Assembly (NCBI GenBank): GCA_031291075.1
Contig: JARLJS010000162.1
Span: 1-46,936 of the forward strand
DNA from: Nevskia sp.
GTDB lineage: Bacteria; Pseudomonadota; Gammaproteobacteria; Nevskiales; Nevskiaceae
Direction of reading: 5' to 3'
Length of the DNA stretch: 46,936 bases
Shown one piece after another: positions 1 through 8,182 of this stretch; the first letter of the stretch is position 1; every line of letters starts with the position of its first letter. The translations under genes were made by a program, and so were the position numbers. The notes under the pieces were generated by a model. The model saw only the letters and a program-made list of their open reading frames with translations. It was not told the origin of the DNA and made no database searches.

Positions 1-83
1 CGGATGGCCAGCCGTGCCATCAGTTCGGCACGTTCCGCATCGGTCATTGCAAGCTTCGTTGCTGGGCGTCCCGTTCTGGCCAT
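1..83 (-). CDS. IS630-type transposase, N-terminus only (cut by window edge)
   Basis: The minus strand reads MARTGRPATKLAMTDAERAE and continues to the window edge, so only about 27 N-terminal residues are visible. The basic MARxGRP opening followed by a T-D-A/E-E-R-A segment is the usual start of IS630-family (Tc1/mariner-like, DDE) transposases. Family assignment is supported by the context: the presumed element ends at position 162, next to a TA inside CTAG, the known target habit of IS630 elements. Catalytic DDE residues lie outside the window, so whether the enzyme is intact cannot be judged. Confidence 0.65.
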   Translation of the reverse strand, partial: MARTGRPATKLAMTDAERAELMARLAI

Positions 84-162
84 CGCTGTAGTTTCCCGCA
101 CTTGGAAAGTCATGCGACAGCCATGGGTCTATTTAGTTCATGTTACTTTTGAGACATGACAC
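1..162 (-). mobile_element. End of an IS630-family insertion sequence
   Basis: This is the terminal part of an element entering from the left edge. Its outer end on the minus strand begins GTGTCATGTCTCAAAAG at position 162 and abuts the TA at 163-164 of a CTAG, as expected for insertion into TA with target duplication. The transposase starts about 80 bp inside. The element cuts an NCS2 permease gene: the permease frame runs through GLNLV and then enters element sequence, giving a chimeric tail that stops at 133. The other end is not in the window. Confidence 0.6.
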
Positions 163-771
163 TAGGTTAAGGCCGATGATTGCAACGATGACGCCGGTCA
201 CTACTGGGGGCATGAGACGGTCTATCCAACCGTAACCGATCGCTGAGACAATCGCTCCTATGACGCAATAAAGCGCACCCGCCGCGACAATGCCCCCCAA
301 TGCAACAGGGATGTTTGGATTCGGGCCGTGGCCAGAATATGCTGTAGCAGCAACAACTGCTGCGATGAAGGAAAAACTCGACCCTAGATAGCTGGGGATG
401 TGGCCACGTAGTAGAAGGTAGAACAGGATCGTAGCGACGCCAGAGAAGAAAATAGCGACGTTCGGGTCAAACCCCATAAGCAGAGGCCCCAGCACGGTTG
501 CCCCGAACATGGCAACAACATGTTGGGCGCCGGCAAAGACGTTCTGTGCTAGTGTGGTGAGTTGGAAATTCGTTAACTAAATTTCTTCGTCATTCCCGCG
601 CAGGCGGGAATCCAGTTTTCGATTTTGCACGAAGCTCCAAAGCAGACTGGGTCCCCGCCTCCGCGGGGACGACAGTCCCAACTTAATAAACGGATTTCCA
701 ACTCACCACACTAGAGGTAGTTTGTCCTCCGGGTAAACTATCGCTCCGTCTCGATTTGCCGTTGAAGTCAT
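163..771 (-). pseudogene. NCS2 family uracil/xanthine permease, disrupted twice
   Basis: Reading from an ATG at 771 (preceded by a G-rich ribosome-binding site) gives a short N-terminus ending YPEDKLPL, then a MITE at 552-711. Beyond it the same frame resumes with LAQNVFAGAQHVVAMFGATV and continues through hydrophobic segments (LGSSFSFIAAV, VTGVIVAIIGLNLV) typical of UraA/PbuX transporters of the NCS2 family. Reading into the MITE meets TGA at once, so the gene is broken there. At 163 an IS630 element removes the rest, so most of the roughly 450-residue transporter is missing. Substrate (uracil versus xanthine) cannot be told from this fragment. Confidence 0.85.
552..711. mobile_element. 160-bp MITE with IS630-like ends, TA duplication
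   Basis: CTAG at 549-552 and 711-714 bound a 160-bp segment with perfect 21-bp inverted repeats (549-569 and 694-714, including the CTAG). There is no coding capacity. Inside are two hairpins: ATTCCCGC...GCGGGAAT (about 592-611) and GTCCCCGC...GCGGGGAC (651-670). The TA at 550-551 and 712-713 is the target duplication. Removing the element with one TA copy rejoins the permease codons CTA-GCA in frame, so this is a clean insertion. Its termini begin GTGT like the neighbouring IS but otherwise differ, so a different IS630-type transposase probably moved it. Confidence 0.85.
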
Positions 772-962
772 ACCCCCCCCTGAAGGATGCCATTTCACAT
801 GCGTCAGAAAAACCATTGCCCCCTGCTCGTAAGCTAGAGGATCGAATCGGCTTTCGGAGTGGGAAACGTCCCTGCTGCCCCTAAGAAAGACCTGAACTTT
901 CTACGAGCTTGTGGCCCTCGAAGTCAATATACAGGCAAAATATGCTCCTGAGAATGGCTTGC
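772..962. other. Intergenic segment with no recognisable gene
   Basis: This stretch is lower in GC than the rest of the window. I see no convincing coding frame, RNA or repeat. It contains the upstream region of the broken permease (G-rich ribosome-binding site just above 771) and otherwise looks like decayed sequence. Confidence 0.5.
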
Positions 963-1405
963 TCACCGCTCAGCCAGACTCGCCATTTCGGACCTAATCC
1001 ACCCATTCATGGTCCGTGATAGAACATCCCGAACATAGCCCAAAACAGCGCGAGCGTGCCGTTTCGCAGGTGGTATTCGTACAGTTCGGCGGCGGAGCTG
1101 TAATTCCGCCGGGACCCCAGTGGTGCCGGCAGTGGTTGCCCATGCTGTGGCGGTGGGCGCCGAGGCGCGCGTTTGCGCCGCACTGGTGCCGAGGATGCGT
1201 TTGCCGAGGGCATGCAAGCCGCTCTCCTGGTCGATGACGACGTAATCGCGCCGCTCGTCTTTGGCGAGCATCAGCCCCCGGTCGGCCAGAGCGGCGGCAA
1301 AGGCTTGCCCGTTGTCCGACCGTTCCGAGGCGTCGCGGATTTCCGCGCGGATGGCTTTCGGATCGACGCCCAGGCGCGAGGCCTGCTCGTACGCGTCGCG
1401 TGTCG
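963..1405 (-). pseudogene. Relaxase/mobilisation protein C-terminal remnant
   Basis: A minus-strand frame encodes SDNGQAFAAALADRGLMLAK followed by DERRDYVVIDQESGLHALGKRILG. This pattern (aSDsgqaFaaaLaerGl.LakgdrRdyVviD..G..haLgkri.G) resembles the C-terminal region of plasmid/ICE relaxases of the MobA/RlxS type. After about 1210 the frame turns to low-quality sequence, and another frame carries a plausible continuation (YHLRNGTLALFWAMFG, near 1010-1070), suggesting a frameshift. No relaxase catalytic domain is present and the frame stops upstream at about 1454. I read it as a decayed fragment of a conjugative or mobilisable element. Confidence 0.5.
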
Positions 1406-1469
1406 GGCCTTCGGCTCGCCGGGTTCGCGCTCGTTGCGCGCCCTCACCGGCGTCTCACGGCGCGGCCTC

Positions 1470-1520
1470 TCCCAAGGGGGAGGGTGACATGAGATACTGG
1501 TGCCTTGATGGGACATCACA
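1470..1520 (-). mobile_element. IS630-like terminus abutting the GH3 stop codon
   Basis: On the minus strand the sequence next to CTAG at 1521-1524 reads GTGTGATGTCCCATCAAGGC. It matches 11 of the first 13 bases of the IS630-type end at 162 (GTGTCATGTCTCA), and again the junction is a TA in CTAG. The inner limit is uncertain and the other end was not found, so this is one terminus of a deleted or unrecognised element. Confidence 0.4.
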
Positions 1521-3665
1521 CTAGGCGAGCAGCCGCACGCTCCCCACCAGCAGCCGCGACCGGTCGGCGCAGGGTCCGACGAGGATCTCGACTTCCCCGG
1601 GCTCGAACACCGGCGCGAGGTCGGCGCCGAGAAAGCGCAGTTCCGCCGCCGGCAACGACAACCTCACCGTGCCGGTTTCGCCCGGGCGCAACTCGACCTT
1701 GGCGAAGCCGCGCAGTTCAAGCAGCGGACGCGCCACGCTGGCCAGCTTGTCGCGGGTGAACAGGAACACGGTCTCCACCGCGCTGTGTGCGCCCTCGTTG
1801 GTGACATCGACCTTCACTTCGATGGTGCCGCTCTCCGTCACGCTGTCCGGCGCGACGCGCAGGTTGGATTGGACGAGGCGCCCATAACCCAGGCCGTGGC
1901 CGAAGGGGTAGAGGGGTTCGTTGGGAACGTCGAGGTACTTGCTGGTGAAGTGATCCTTCGGATCGGCCGGGCGTCCGCTGGGACGCTGGCCGAAGAAGAT
2001 CGGCACCTGCCCCAGTGCGCGCGGCCAGGTGACCGGCGTGCGGCCGCTCGGCGACACGCGCCCGGCGAGGATGTCGGCCAGCGCCGGACCGGTCTCGCTG
2101 CCGAGAAACCAGGCGGCGAGCAGGGCGTCGGCCCGCTCGGCCAGCCAGGGCACGATCAGCGGCCGGCCGGAGAAGAGGATCGCGGTCACCCGCTTGCCCA
2201 TGCCGTGGGCGCGGTCCAGTACCGCCTCGGCCAGCGTGCGCTGGGGGCCGGGCAGTTCGGGGCAGGCGCGGCTGGCGGCTTCGCCGCTCATGTTCGCCCC
2301 TTCGCCCAGGCACAGCACGATGGCGTCGACGTGATCGCACAGCTCGACCGCCGCGGCGATATGGCCGCAGTCGTCGCCGACGATGGCGGAGCCGGGGGCA
2401 TGCAGGACCTCGATGCCTTCCAGCTCGCGGCTCAGTCCCGCCAGCACGCTGACCTGCCCTTCGGGCACTCCGGCGGCCCACCAGGGGCCGCGCATCTCGG
2501 CCGGCGCGTCGGCCAGCGGGCCGATCAGGGCCAGCCGGCGCACCTTGGCCAGGGGCAGGGTGTCGCGGTCGTTCTTCAGCAGTACCGCCGCGCGGGCGGC
2601 GATCGAACGCGCCAGCAGGCGGCGGCGTCCCACCGTCTCCTGGTCCTCGGGCTGGCTGCCGCGGCGGTAGGGATCGTCGAACAGGTCGAGCCGCTCCTTC
2701 AGCGCGAGCACCCGGCGCACCGCGGTGTCGATCTGCTCCATCGTCACCAGGCCGCGCTCCAGCGCGACCGGCAGGCCTTTGCGGTAGGCGTCGGCCATCA
2801 TGTCGATGTCGATGCCGGCCTTGAGCGCCAGCGCCGCCGCCTCGGCCAGGTCGGCGGCGACGCCGTGACGGATCAACTCGCCGATGGCGTTGTAGTCGCT
2901 GATCAGCACGCCGTCGAAGCCGAACTCGCCGCGCAGCGTATCGCGCAGCAGTGCGGTGTGGGCCGTCATCGGGATGCCGTTGAGATCGGTGAAGGCGGGC
3001 ATCACCGTGGCCACGCCGGCCTTTACCGCCGCGGCGAAGGCGGGCAGGTGGATTTCGCGCAGGGTCCGCTCCGAGATGTCCACTGCGGCGTATTCACGTC
3101 CCGCCGTCACCGGGCCGTAGGCGCAGAAATGCTTGGCGCAGGCGGCGAGCGAGTCCGCACAGGCGAGGCCGCCGCCCTGGAAGCCACGCACCTTGGCGGC
3201 GGCGATCTGCGCGCCCAGCCAGGGGTCCTCGCCCGGACCTTCGGCGGTGCGGCCCCAGCGCGGATCGCGCGAGACGTCCAGCATCGGCGCGAAGGTCAGG
3301 GCCAGGCCGTCGGCGGCGGCCTCGACGGCGGACGCGCGCGCGGTGAGTGTCCAGGCGTCGCGGTCGAACAGGGCCGCTTCCCCCAGCGGGATGGGAAACA
3401 GCGTGCGATGACCGTGGATGATGTCCAGCCCGATCAGCAGCGGGATGCCGAGGCGCGACTCCTCCACTGCCAGCCGCTGCATCTCGTGGATCGGCCCGGG
3501 CCCGATCAGGTTGAGCAGGTTGCCGATGGCGCCGGTTTTGATCGCCTCGGTGGAGTCGCCGGCGATGATCGGCCCGGTCACGGCGTAGCCGGCCGCGGTC
3601 ATGGTGAGCTGGCCGAGCTTCTCCGGCAGGGTCATCTTGCACATCAGTTCGTCGATGCGGCTCAT
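1521..3665 (-). CDS. GH3 beta-glucosidase (BglX-like)
   Basis: A 714-residue glycoside hydrolase family 3 enzyme that should release glucose from the non-reducing end of beta-glucosides. The N-terminal barrel domain carries the substrate motifs GRTAEGPGEDP (about 138-148) and AKHF (177-180), and the nucleophile aspartate in SDYNAI (Asp257). The middle sandwich domain has the loop GEGANMSGEAASR (about 454-466), which holds the candidate acid/base Glu455 or Glu462. A fibronectin type III-like domain ends the protein. The frame stays open to 4064, but translation from the ATG at 3665 (GGAAG upstream) gives a family-like start; the upstream part is low-complexity and overlaps the divergent gene. 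No signal peptide is visible, so it is probably cytosolic. It diverges from the GH144/GH15 operon, suggesting shared substrate, possibly beta-1,2-gluco-oligosaccharides. The TAG stop lies in a CTAG insertion site. Confidence 0.93.
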   Translation of the reverse strand: MSRIDELMCKMTLPEKLGQLTMTAAGYAVTGPIIAGDSTEAIKTGAIGNLLNLIGPGPIHEMQRLAVEESRLGIPLLIGLDIIHGHRTLFPIPLGEAALFDRDAWTLTARASAVEAAADGLALTFAPMLDVSRDPRWGRTAEGPGEDPWLGAQIAAAKVRGFQGGGLACADSLAACAKHFCAYGPVTAGREYAAVDISERTLREIHLPAFAAAVKAGVATVMPAFTDLNGIPMTAHTALLRDTLRGEFGFDGVLISDYNAIGELIRHGVAADLAEAAALALKAGIDIDMMADAYRKGLPVALERGLVTMEQIDTAVRRVLALKERLDLFDDPYRRGSQPEDQETVGRRRLLARSIAARAAVLLKNDRDTLPLAKVRRLALIGPLADAPAEMRGPWWAAGVPEGQVSVLAGLSRELEGIEVLHAPGSAIVGDDCGHIAAAVELCDHVDAIVLCLGEGANMSGEAASRACPELPGPQRTLAEAVLDRAHGMGKRVTAILFSGRPLIVPWLAERADALLAAWFLGSETGPALADILAGRVSPSGRTPVTWPRALGQVPIFFGQRPSGRPADPKDHFTSKYLDVPNEPLYPFGHGLGYGRLVQSNLRVAPDSVTESGTIEVKVDVTNEGAHSAVETVFLFTRDKLASVARPLLELRGFAKVELRPGETGTVRLSLPAAELRFLGADLAPVFEPGEVEILVGPCADRSRLLVGSVRLLA

Positions 3666-3727
3666 CGCGTACTTCCGCGGCAGGTACCCGGGCATGATAG
3701 TCGGCGCGGCGCGCACGGGCATCGAAC

Positions 3728-3733
3728 TATAAT
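3728..3733 (+). promoter_or_regulatory. -10 hexamer TATAAT for the glycan operon
   Basis: A perfect TATAAT lies 17 bp before the ATG at 3751, with a strong GAGGAGG ribosome-binding site between (3739-3745). The -35 region is GC-rich and not recognisable, so an activator may be needed. On the opposite strand TATCAT (3694-3699) could be the -10 of the GH3 gene. Confidence 0.5.
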
Positions 3734-3750
3734 CCGGCGAGGAGGTGGTC

Positions 3751-5058
3751 ATGCCCAGAGGCGACCGGATCACGAAGTCCAAGAAACTGAGCCCCGCGGC
3801 GCTGGCGGCCCTGCCGGACGAACTGCTGATCGAGGCCGTGCAGCGGCAGACCTTCCGTTTCTTCTGGGAGGGCGCGCACCCGGTCAGCGGGCTGGCGCTG
3901 GATCGCCGCAGCGTCCGTGACAAGACGGCCGACGACAAGATCGGGGTGGGTGGCTCGGGCTTCGGCGTGATGGCGCTGATCGTGGCGGTCGAGCGCGGCT
4001 GGGTTACGCGCGAGGCGGCGCTGCTGCGCCTGGGCGGCATGCTCGACCTGCTGTACCGCGCCACCTGCTACCACGGCGCCTTCCCGCACTTCATGGATGG
4101 CCGCACCGGCGCCACCATCCCGTTCTGGCGCAAGGACGACGGCGGCGACCTGGTGGAGACCGCCTTCCTGTGCATGGGCTTGTTGTGCGCGCGTCAGTAC
4201 TTCGACCGCGACACGCCGGTCGAAGCCTCCCTGCGTAACCGCATCAACGGCCTGTGGGAGGAGGTGGAGTGGGATTGGTACACCCAGGACGACCGCAAGC
4301 TTCTCTATTGGCACTGGAGCCCCACCAACGGCTGGGCCATGAACCACGAGATCCGCGGCTGGAACGAGTGCCTCATCGCTTACGTGCTGGCGGCCTCGGC
4401 GCCGCGCTATCCGGTCGATCCGCTGGTCTACCACCGCGGTTTCGCCGGCGGCCGCGACTTCCTCAACGGCCGGTCCTACTATGGCATCGAGCTGCCGCTG
4501 GGCATGCCCTACGGCGGGCCGCTGTTTTTCGCTCACTATTCGTTCTGCGGCCTCGATCCGCGCGGCCTGAAGGACCAGTACGCCGACTACTGGGAGCAGA
4601 ACCTCCGTCACGTGCGTATCAACCACGCCCATTGCGCCGCCAACCCGGGCCGCTACCAAGGCTATGGCGCGGCCTGCTGGGGGCTTACCGCGAGTGACGA
4701 TCCGGACGGCTATGTCGCGCATGCGCCCGACGAGGACAACGGCACCATCACGCCCACCGCTGCGCTGGCGAGCCTGCCCTACGCGCCGCGCGAGGCGCTG
4801 GACGCCGCGCGGCATTTCCTGCGTCACCACGGCAGCCGGCTGTGGGGACGCTACGGCTTCGCCGACGCGTTTTGCGAGGACCGCAACTGGTACGCCGAAC
4901 ACTACATCTCCATCGACCAGGGGCCGATCGTGGTGATGATGGAGAACCACCGCAGCGGGCTGCTGTGGAAGCTGTTCATGAGCGTGCCCGAGGTGCGCAA
5001 CGGCCTGCGCCGGCTCGGCTTCAGCAGCCCCTGGCTGGCACAGGAGGGCGGCCCTTGA
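3751..5058 (+). CDS. Glycoamylase-like protein, GH144 (beta-1,2-glucanase type)
   Basis: A 435-residue protein with the glycoamylase-like domain (PF10091) shared by GH144 endo-beta-1,2-glucanases. The acidic cluster KDDGGDLVETAF contains Asp129, Asp133 and Glu136, with the D-x3-D-x2-E spacing of the residues reported as important in GH144. Other family blocks are TFRFFWEG near 35, YWHWSPTNGW near 190 and WGLTASDDPDGY near 310. No signal peptide is seen, which argues for cytosolic action. The ATG at 3751 has GGAGG 5 bp upstream; a GTG at 3745 is a less likely start. It overlaps the next gene by 4 bp. Adjacent GH3 beta-glucosidase fits a two-step breakdown of beta-1,2-glucan to glucose, though the actual linkage is inferred. 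Confidence 0.85.
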   Translation: MPRGDRITKSKKLSPAALAALPDELLIEAVQRQTFRFFWEGAHPVSGLALDRRSVRDKTADDKIGVGGSGFGVMALIVAVERGWVTREAALLRLGGMLDLLYRATCYHGAFPHFMDGRTGATIPFWRKDDGGDLVETAFLCMGLLCARQYFDRDTPVEASLRNRINGLWEEVEWDWYTQDDRKLLYWHWSPTNGWAMNHEIRGWNECLIAYVLAASAPRYPVDPLVYHRGFAGGRDFLNGRSYYGIELPLGMPYGGPLFFAHYSFCGLDPRGLKDQYADYWEQNLRHVRINHAHCAANPGRYQGYGAACWGLTASDDPDGYVAHAPDEDNGTITPTAALASLPYAPREALDAARHFLRHHGSRLWGRYGFADAFCEDRNWYAEHYISIDQGPIVVMMENHRSGLLWKLFMSVPEVRNGLRRLGFSSPWLAQEGGP

Positions 5059-6383
5059 GCCAGCCGCTCGACCACTGGCTGGCGGCCGGGCACCGCCAGG
5101 CCGCGGCGGCGATGCTCGCCAGCATTTCGCCGGTCGGTATCGTCAAGAGCCGGCCCGGCTTCGGCCAGACCGTGCATGCCGTCCCGGGTTCGATCGTCGC
5201 CTCGCCGGTGCTGGCCTCGTACGACCCGGACCCCGACTACTTCTTCCACTGGTACCGTGATTCGGCGGTGGTGATCGACGCGCTGCGCCTGTTGTACCGG
5301 GATGCCACCGTCGGTCAGGGCGCGCTGGCGCAGGTGGCCGACTTCGTAAGCTTCAGCCTGGTCCTGGGCCGGCTGGACGGCCGCGCGCTGGCGGCCTCGC
5401 CGGAGTGGCGCGCGGCGGCGGCGCCGGACTTCGTGCGCTTCCTGCGTGACGACGCGGAACTCGCCGCCGTGCACGGCGAGGAGGCGGTGGCCGCGGAGAC
5501 GCGGGTCAATCCCGACGGCACGCTCGACATCTCCCGCTGGGCGCGGCCGCAGCACGACGGCCCGCCGCTGCGCGCGCTGGCGGTGCTGCGCTGGCTGCGC
5601 ACCGCCTCGTTCGAGTCCGGCGCCGAGGCGGACGCGGCGCGGCTGATCCGCGCCGACCTGGCGTTCACCCTGCATCGCTGGCGCCAGCCGTCCTTCGACA
5701 TCTGGGAGGAGGAGCCGGGCCAGCACTACTACACCCTGCGCGTCTCCGCCGCGGCGCTGGAGGAGGGGGCGGCGTGGATGGAGGACGCCGGCCAGCTACG
5801 CGAGGCCCAGCCCTATCGCGCCGCGTCCGAAGCGATCCGCCACCTGCTCGACGGCTTCTGGCTGGAGGGCGAAGGCTATTACCGCTCGCGCATCCTTCCC
5901 TCCGGCGCGCGCTCGCCCAAGGAGCTCGACATTGCGGTGATCCTCGCCGCCATCCACGCCGGCGGCGAGGGCGGGCCGCACACGGTGCACGACCCGCGCC
6001 TGCAGGCGACCCTGACCCGGCTGGAGGATCTGTTCGACACCGCCTATCCGATCAACCGCAACCGCCCGCCGCACACGCGGCCGGCGATGGGCCGCTATCC
6101 CGGCGACGTGTATTACTCCGGCGGTGCCTACTACTTCTCGACCCTGGGCGCCGCGGAATTCTGCTACCGCGCGGCGGCTGGCGCCGACGCGGGCGCCTGG
6201 ATCGAGCGTGGCGACGGCTTTCTCGCCACCGTGCGCGCCCACACGCCGGCCAATGGTGAATTGTCGGAGCAGTTCGACCAGCGCACCGGCGCCCAGACCT
6301 CCGCCCGCCACCTGGCCTGGAGCTACGCCGCGCTGATCTCCTGCGCGGCGGCCCGCCGCGCCGCCCTGGACCAGGCCGGATGA
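5055..6383 (+). CDS. GH15 glucoamylase family protein
   Basis: A 442-residue GH15 (alpha/alpha)6-barrel exo-hydrolase of the fungal glucoamylase type, releasing glucose from alpha-glucans or related oligosaccharides. The substrate motif PDYFFHWYRDSAVV lies near 60-73. The general acid is Glu218 in FDIWEEE, matching DLWEEV of fungal enzymes; the general base is Glu405 in GELSEQFDQ. I chose the TTG at 5055, which overlaps the upstream stop as TTGA and has GGAGG about 8 bp before it; upstream residues in this frame are antisense-like. No signal peptide or starch-binding domain is present, so it probably acts on imported or stored oligosaccharide in the cytosol. It overlaps the ABC gene by 4 bp (ATGA). 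Confidence 0.88.
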   Translation: MSQPLDHWLAAGHRQAAAAMLASISPVGIVKSRPGFGQTVHAVPGSIVASPVLASYDPDPDYFFHWYRDSAVVIDALRLLYRDATVGQGALAQVADFVSFSLVLGRLDGRALAASPEWRAAAAPDFVRFLRDDAELAAVHGEEAVAAETRVNPDGTLDISRWARPQHDGPPLRALAVLRWLRTASFESGAEADAARLIRADLAFTLHRWRQPSFDIWEEEPGQHYYTLRVSAAALEEGAAWMEDAGQLREAQPYRAASEAIRHLLDGFWLEGEGYYRSRILPSGARSPKELDIAVILAAIHAGGEGGPHTVHDPRLQATLTRLEDLFDTAYPINRNRPPHTRPAMGRYPGDVYYSGGAYYFSTLGAAEFCYRAAAGADAGAWIERGDGFLATVRAHTPANGELSEQFDQRTGAQTSARHLAWSYAALISCAAARRAALDQAG

Positions 6384-8182
6384 CGGAGCCGGTGCAGAAC
6401 GCCAGCGCGGCGCCGGAGGCGGACGAGCCTTACCGCATCGGCCTCCTGCGCCAGTTGCAACTGATGCTGCAGGCCTTGCGCGCTTCGACGGTGGGCCGGC
6501 GCCTGCTGGTCCTGGTGGGGGCCATCGTGGTGGTGGTGGTGGTCACCGCCTACGGCCAGATCCGCCTGAACCGTTGGAACAAACCGTTCTACGACTCCCT
6601 GTCGCGGCGCGACTTCCGCGATTTCATGGTCCAGCTCGGCGTGTTCTTCGTGATCGTCGGCGGGCTGCTGGTCCTCAACGTGGCGCAGCGCTGGCTGACG
6701 GAAATGCTCAAGCTGCGCCTGCGCGAGAGCCTGGTGCAGGACCTGGTGGGCCTGTGGATGATGCCGCGCCGCGCGTTCTGGCTGGCGCGCGCCGGCGCGA
6801 TGGGTGTCAACCCCGACCAGCGCATGCACGAGGACGCGCGCAAGCTGTGCGAGCTGTCGGCCGACCTCGGCGTCGGGCTGTTCCAGGCCTCGATCCTGTT
6901 CACCACCTTCGCCGGCATCCTGTGGGTGCTGTCCTCCGACTTCAGTTTCCGCATCGGCGGCGACGATTATCCCGTACCGGGCTTCATGCTATGGGCGGCG
7001 ATCCTCTATGCCAGCCTCGGCTCGCTGCTGAGCTACTGGGTGGGGCGGAGCCTGATCGGCCGCAACGCCGAGCGCTACGCGCGCGAGGCGGACCTGCGCT
7101 CGGCCCTGGTGCACGTCAACGAGCACCTGGACGGCATCTCGCTGGCCGCGGGAGAGGCCGACGAGAGGCGGCGCGTGGAGCTGGTGCTGGTCGACGTGCT
7201 GCATGCCACCCGCCGCCTGGTGGCCGGCCTCACCAATCTCACCTGGATCACGGCCGGCTTCGGCTGGATCACCCTGGTGGCACCGATCCTGGTTGCCGCG
7301 CCGTTGTTCTTTGCCGGCAAGATCTCGTTCGGCGGCCTGATGATGGCGGCCTCCGCCTTCACCCAGGCGCAGTCCTCGCTGCGCTGGTTCGTGGACAACT
7401 TCAGCGTCATCGCCGACTGGCGTGCGACCCTGCTGCGCGTCGCCGGCTTCCGTCATGCCCTGGTGGCGGGGGAGGAGCTGCAAGATACGCGGCACCGGAT
7501 CGAACTGGCTGAGGGCGAGCCGGGACGCTTCGTGATCGAAAACCTCGAGATCGAGTCGCGCGCCGGGCGCGACCGGCTCAAGGAGACCGACGTCGTGGTC
7601 AACGCCGGCGAGCGCGTGCTGGTGACGGCGGCGCCGGGCACCGACCGCACGCTGTTGTTCCGCGCGCTGGCCGGGCTGTGGCCGCGCGGTACCGGCCGCA
7701 TCGCGGTGCCGCCCGAGCACATTCTCTATCTGCCGCACGGCACGCCGTACCTGCCGCGCGGCACCCTGCGTGAAGTGCTGGCCTACCCGATGAAGCCCGA
7801 GGGCTTCGGCGACGAGGCCTGCGCCCACGCTCTCAGCCGCGGCGGCCTCGAGCGGCTGACCCCGCTGCTCGACACGGTGCGCCGCTGGAACCGCGAGCTG
7901 AGCCCGGAGGAGCAGCGCAGCCTGGCCTTCGCCCGCGTCGTGCTACAGGCGCCGCGGTGGGTGGTGGTCGACGAAGCCCTGGCGCCGCTCGAAGTCGAGG
8001 CGCTCGACCGCGTGGTCGACGTGCTGGCGCATGAGCTCGCCGCCACCGCCATCATCCACATTGGCCGCGCCGGCGAGGGCCGCGACGCGCTGTTCACCCG
8101 CGTGCTACACCTGATCAAGGTCGAAGACGCACCCGCGCCCGAGGCGGCGCTTCCCCCCCAAGATCCGGCAACCGGTCCATGA
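6380..8182 (+). CDS. SbmA/YddA-type ABC protein with degenerate ATPase site
   Basis: A 600-residue half-transporter: an SbmA/BacA-like membrane domain with helices near 40-60, 84-104, 165-185, 200-222 and 285-325, containing QIRLNRWNKPFYDSL, followed by a nucleotide-binding domain from about 385. The P-loop reads TAAPGTDRT (416-424) where the family has GxSGxGKS, so the lysine is Arg423. The signature is LSPEEQ (507-512) instead of LSxGEQ, the D-loop is APLE, and the switch histidine is Arg563 (IHIGR). Only Walker B VVVDE (528-532) looks normal. The frame is intact and coupled on both sides (ATGA overlaps), so the protein is probably made but may not hydrolyse ATP. Family members use ATP or proton force to move peptides or other solutes; the substrate here is unknown. 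Confidence 0.88.
   Translation: MTEPVQNASAAPEADEPYRIGLLRQLQLMLQALRASTVGRRLLVLVGAIVVVVVVTAYGQIRLNRWNKPFYDSLSRRDFRDFMVQLGVFFVIVGGLLVLNVAQRWLTEMLKLRLRESLVQDLVGLWMMPRRAFWLARAGAMGVNPDQRMHEDARKLCELSADLGVGLFQASILFTTFAGILWVLSSDFSFRIGGDDYPVPGFMLWAAILYASLGSLLSYWVGRSLIGRNAERYAREADLRSALVHVNEHLDGISLAAGEADERRRVELVLVDVLHATRRLVAGLTNLTWITAGFGWITLVAPILVAAPLFFAGKISFGGLMMAASAFTQAQSSLRWFVDNFSVIADWRATLLRVAGFRHALVAGEELQDTRHRIELAEGEPGRFVIENLEIESRAGRDRLKETDVVVNAGERVLVTAAPGTDRTLLFRALAGLWPRGTGRIAVPPEHILYLPHGTPYLPRGTLREVLAYPMKPEGFGDEACAHALSRGGLERLTPLLDTVRRWNRELSPEEQRSLAFARVVLQAPRWVVVDEALAPLEVEALDRVVDVLAHELAATAIIHIGRAGEGRDALFTRVLHLIKVEDAPAPEAALPPQDPATGP

Noticed and set aside
1016-1505. Several overlapping short frames on both strands in the 1.0-1.5 kb region
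   Set aside because: Apart from the relaxase-like segment they have no motifs, starts or ribosome-binding sites, and they overlap one another.
1785-3920. 711-codon open frame antisense to the GH3 gene
   Set aside because: It is a GC-rich shadow: its residues are low-complexity (runs of Ala, Arg, Gly, Gln) with no motifs, while the opposite strand encodes a complete GH3 enzyme.
3666-4064. Upstream extension of the GH3 frame by 133 codons
   Set aside because: The extension is antisense to the GH144-like gene and Ser/Arg/Pro-rich; the ATG at 3665 starts at the expected family position.
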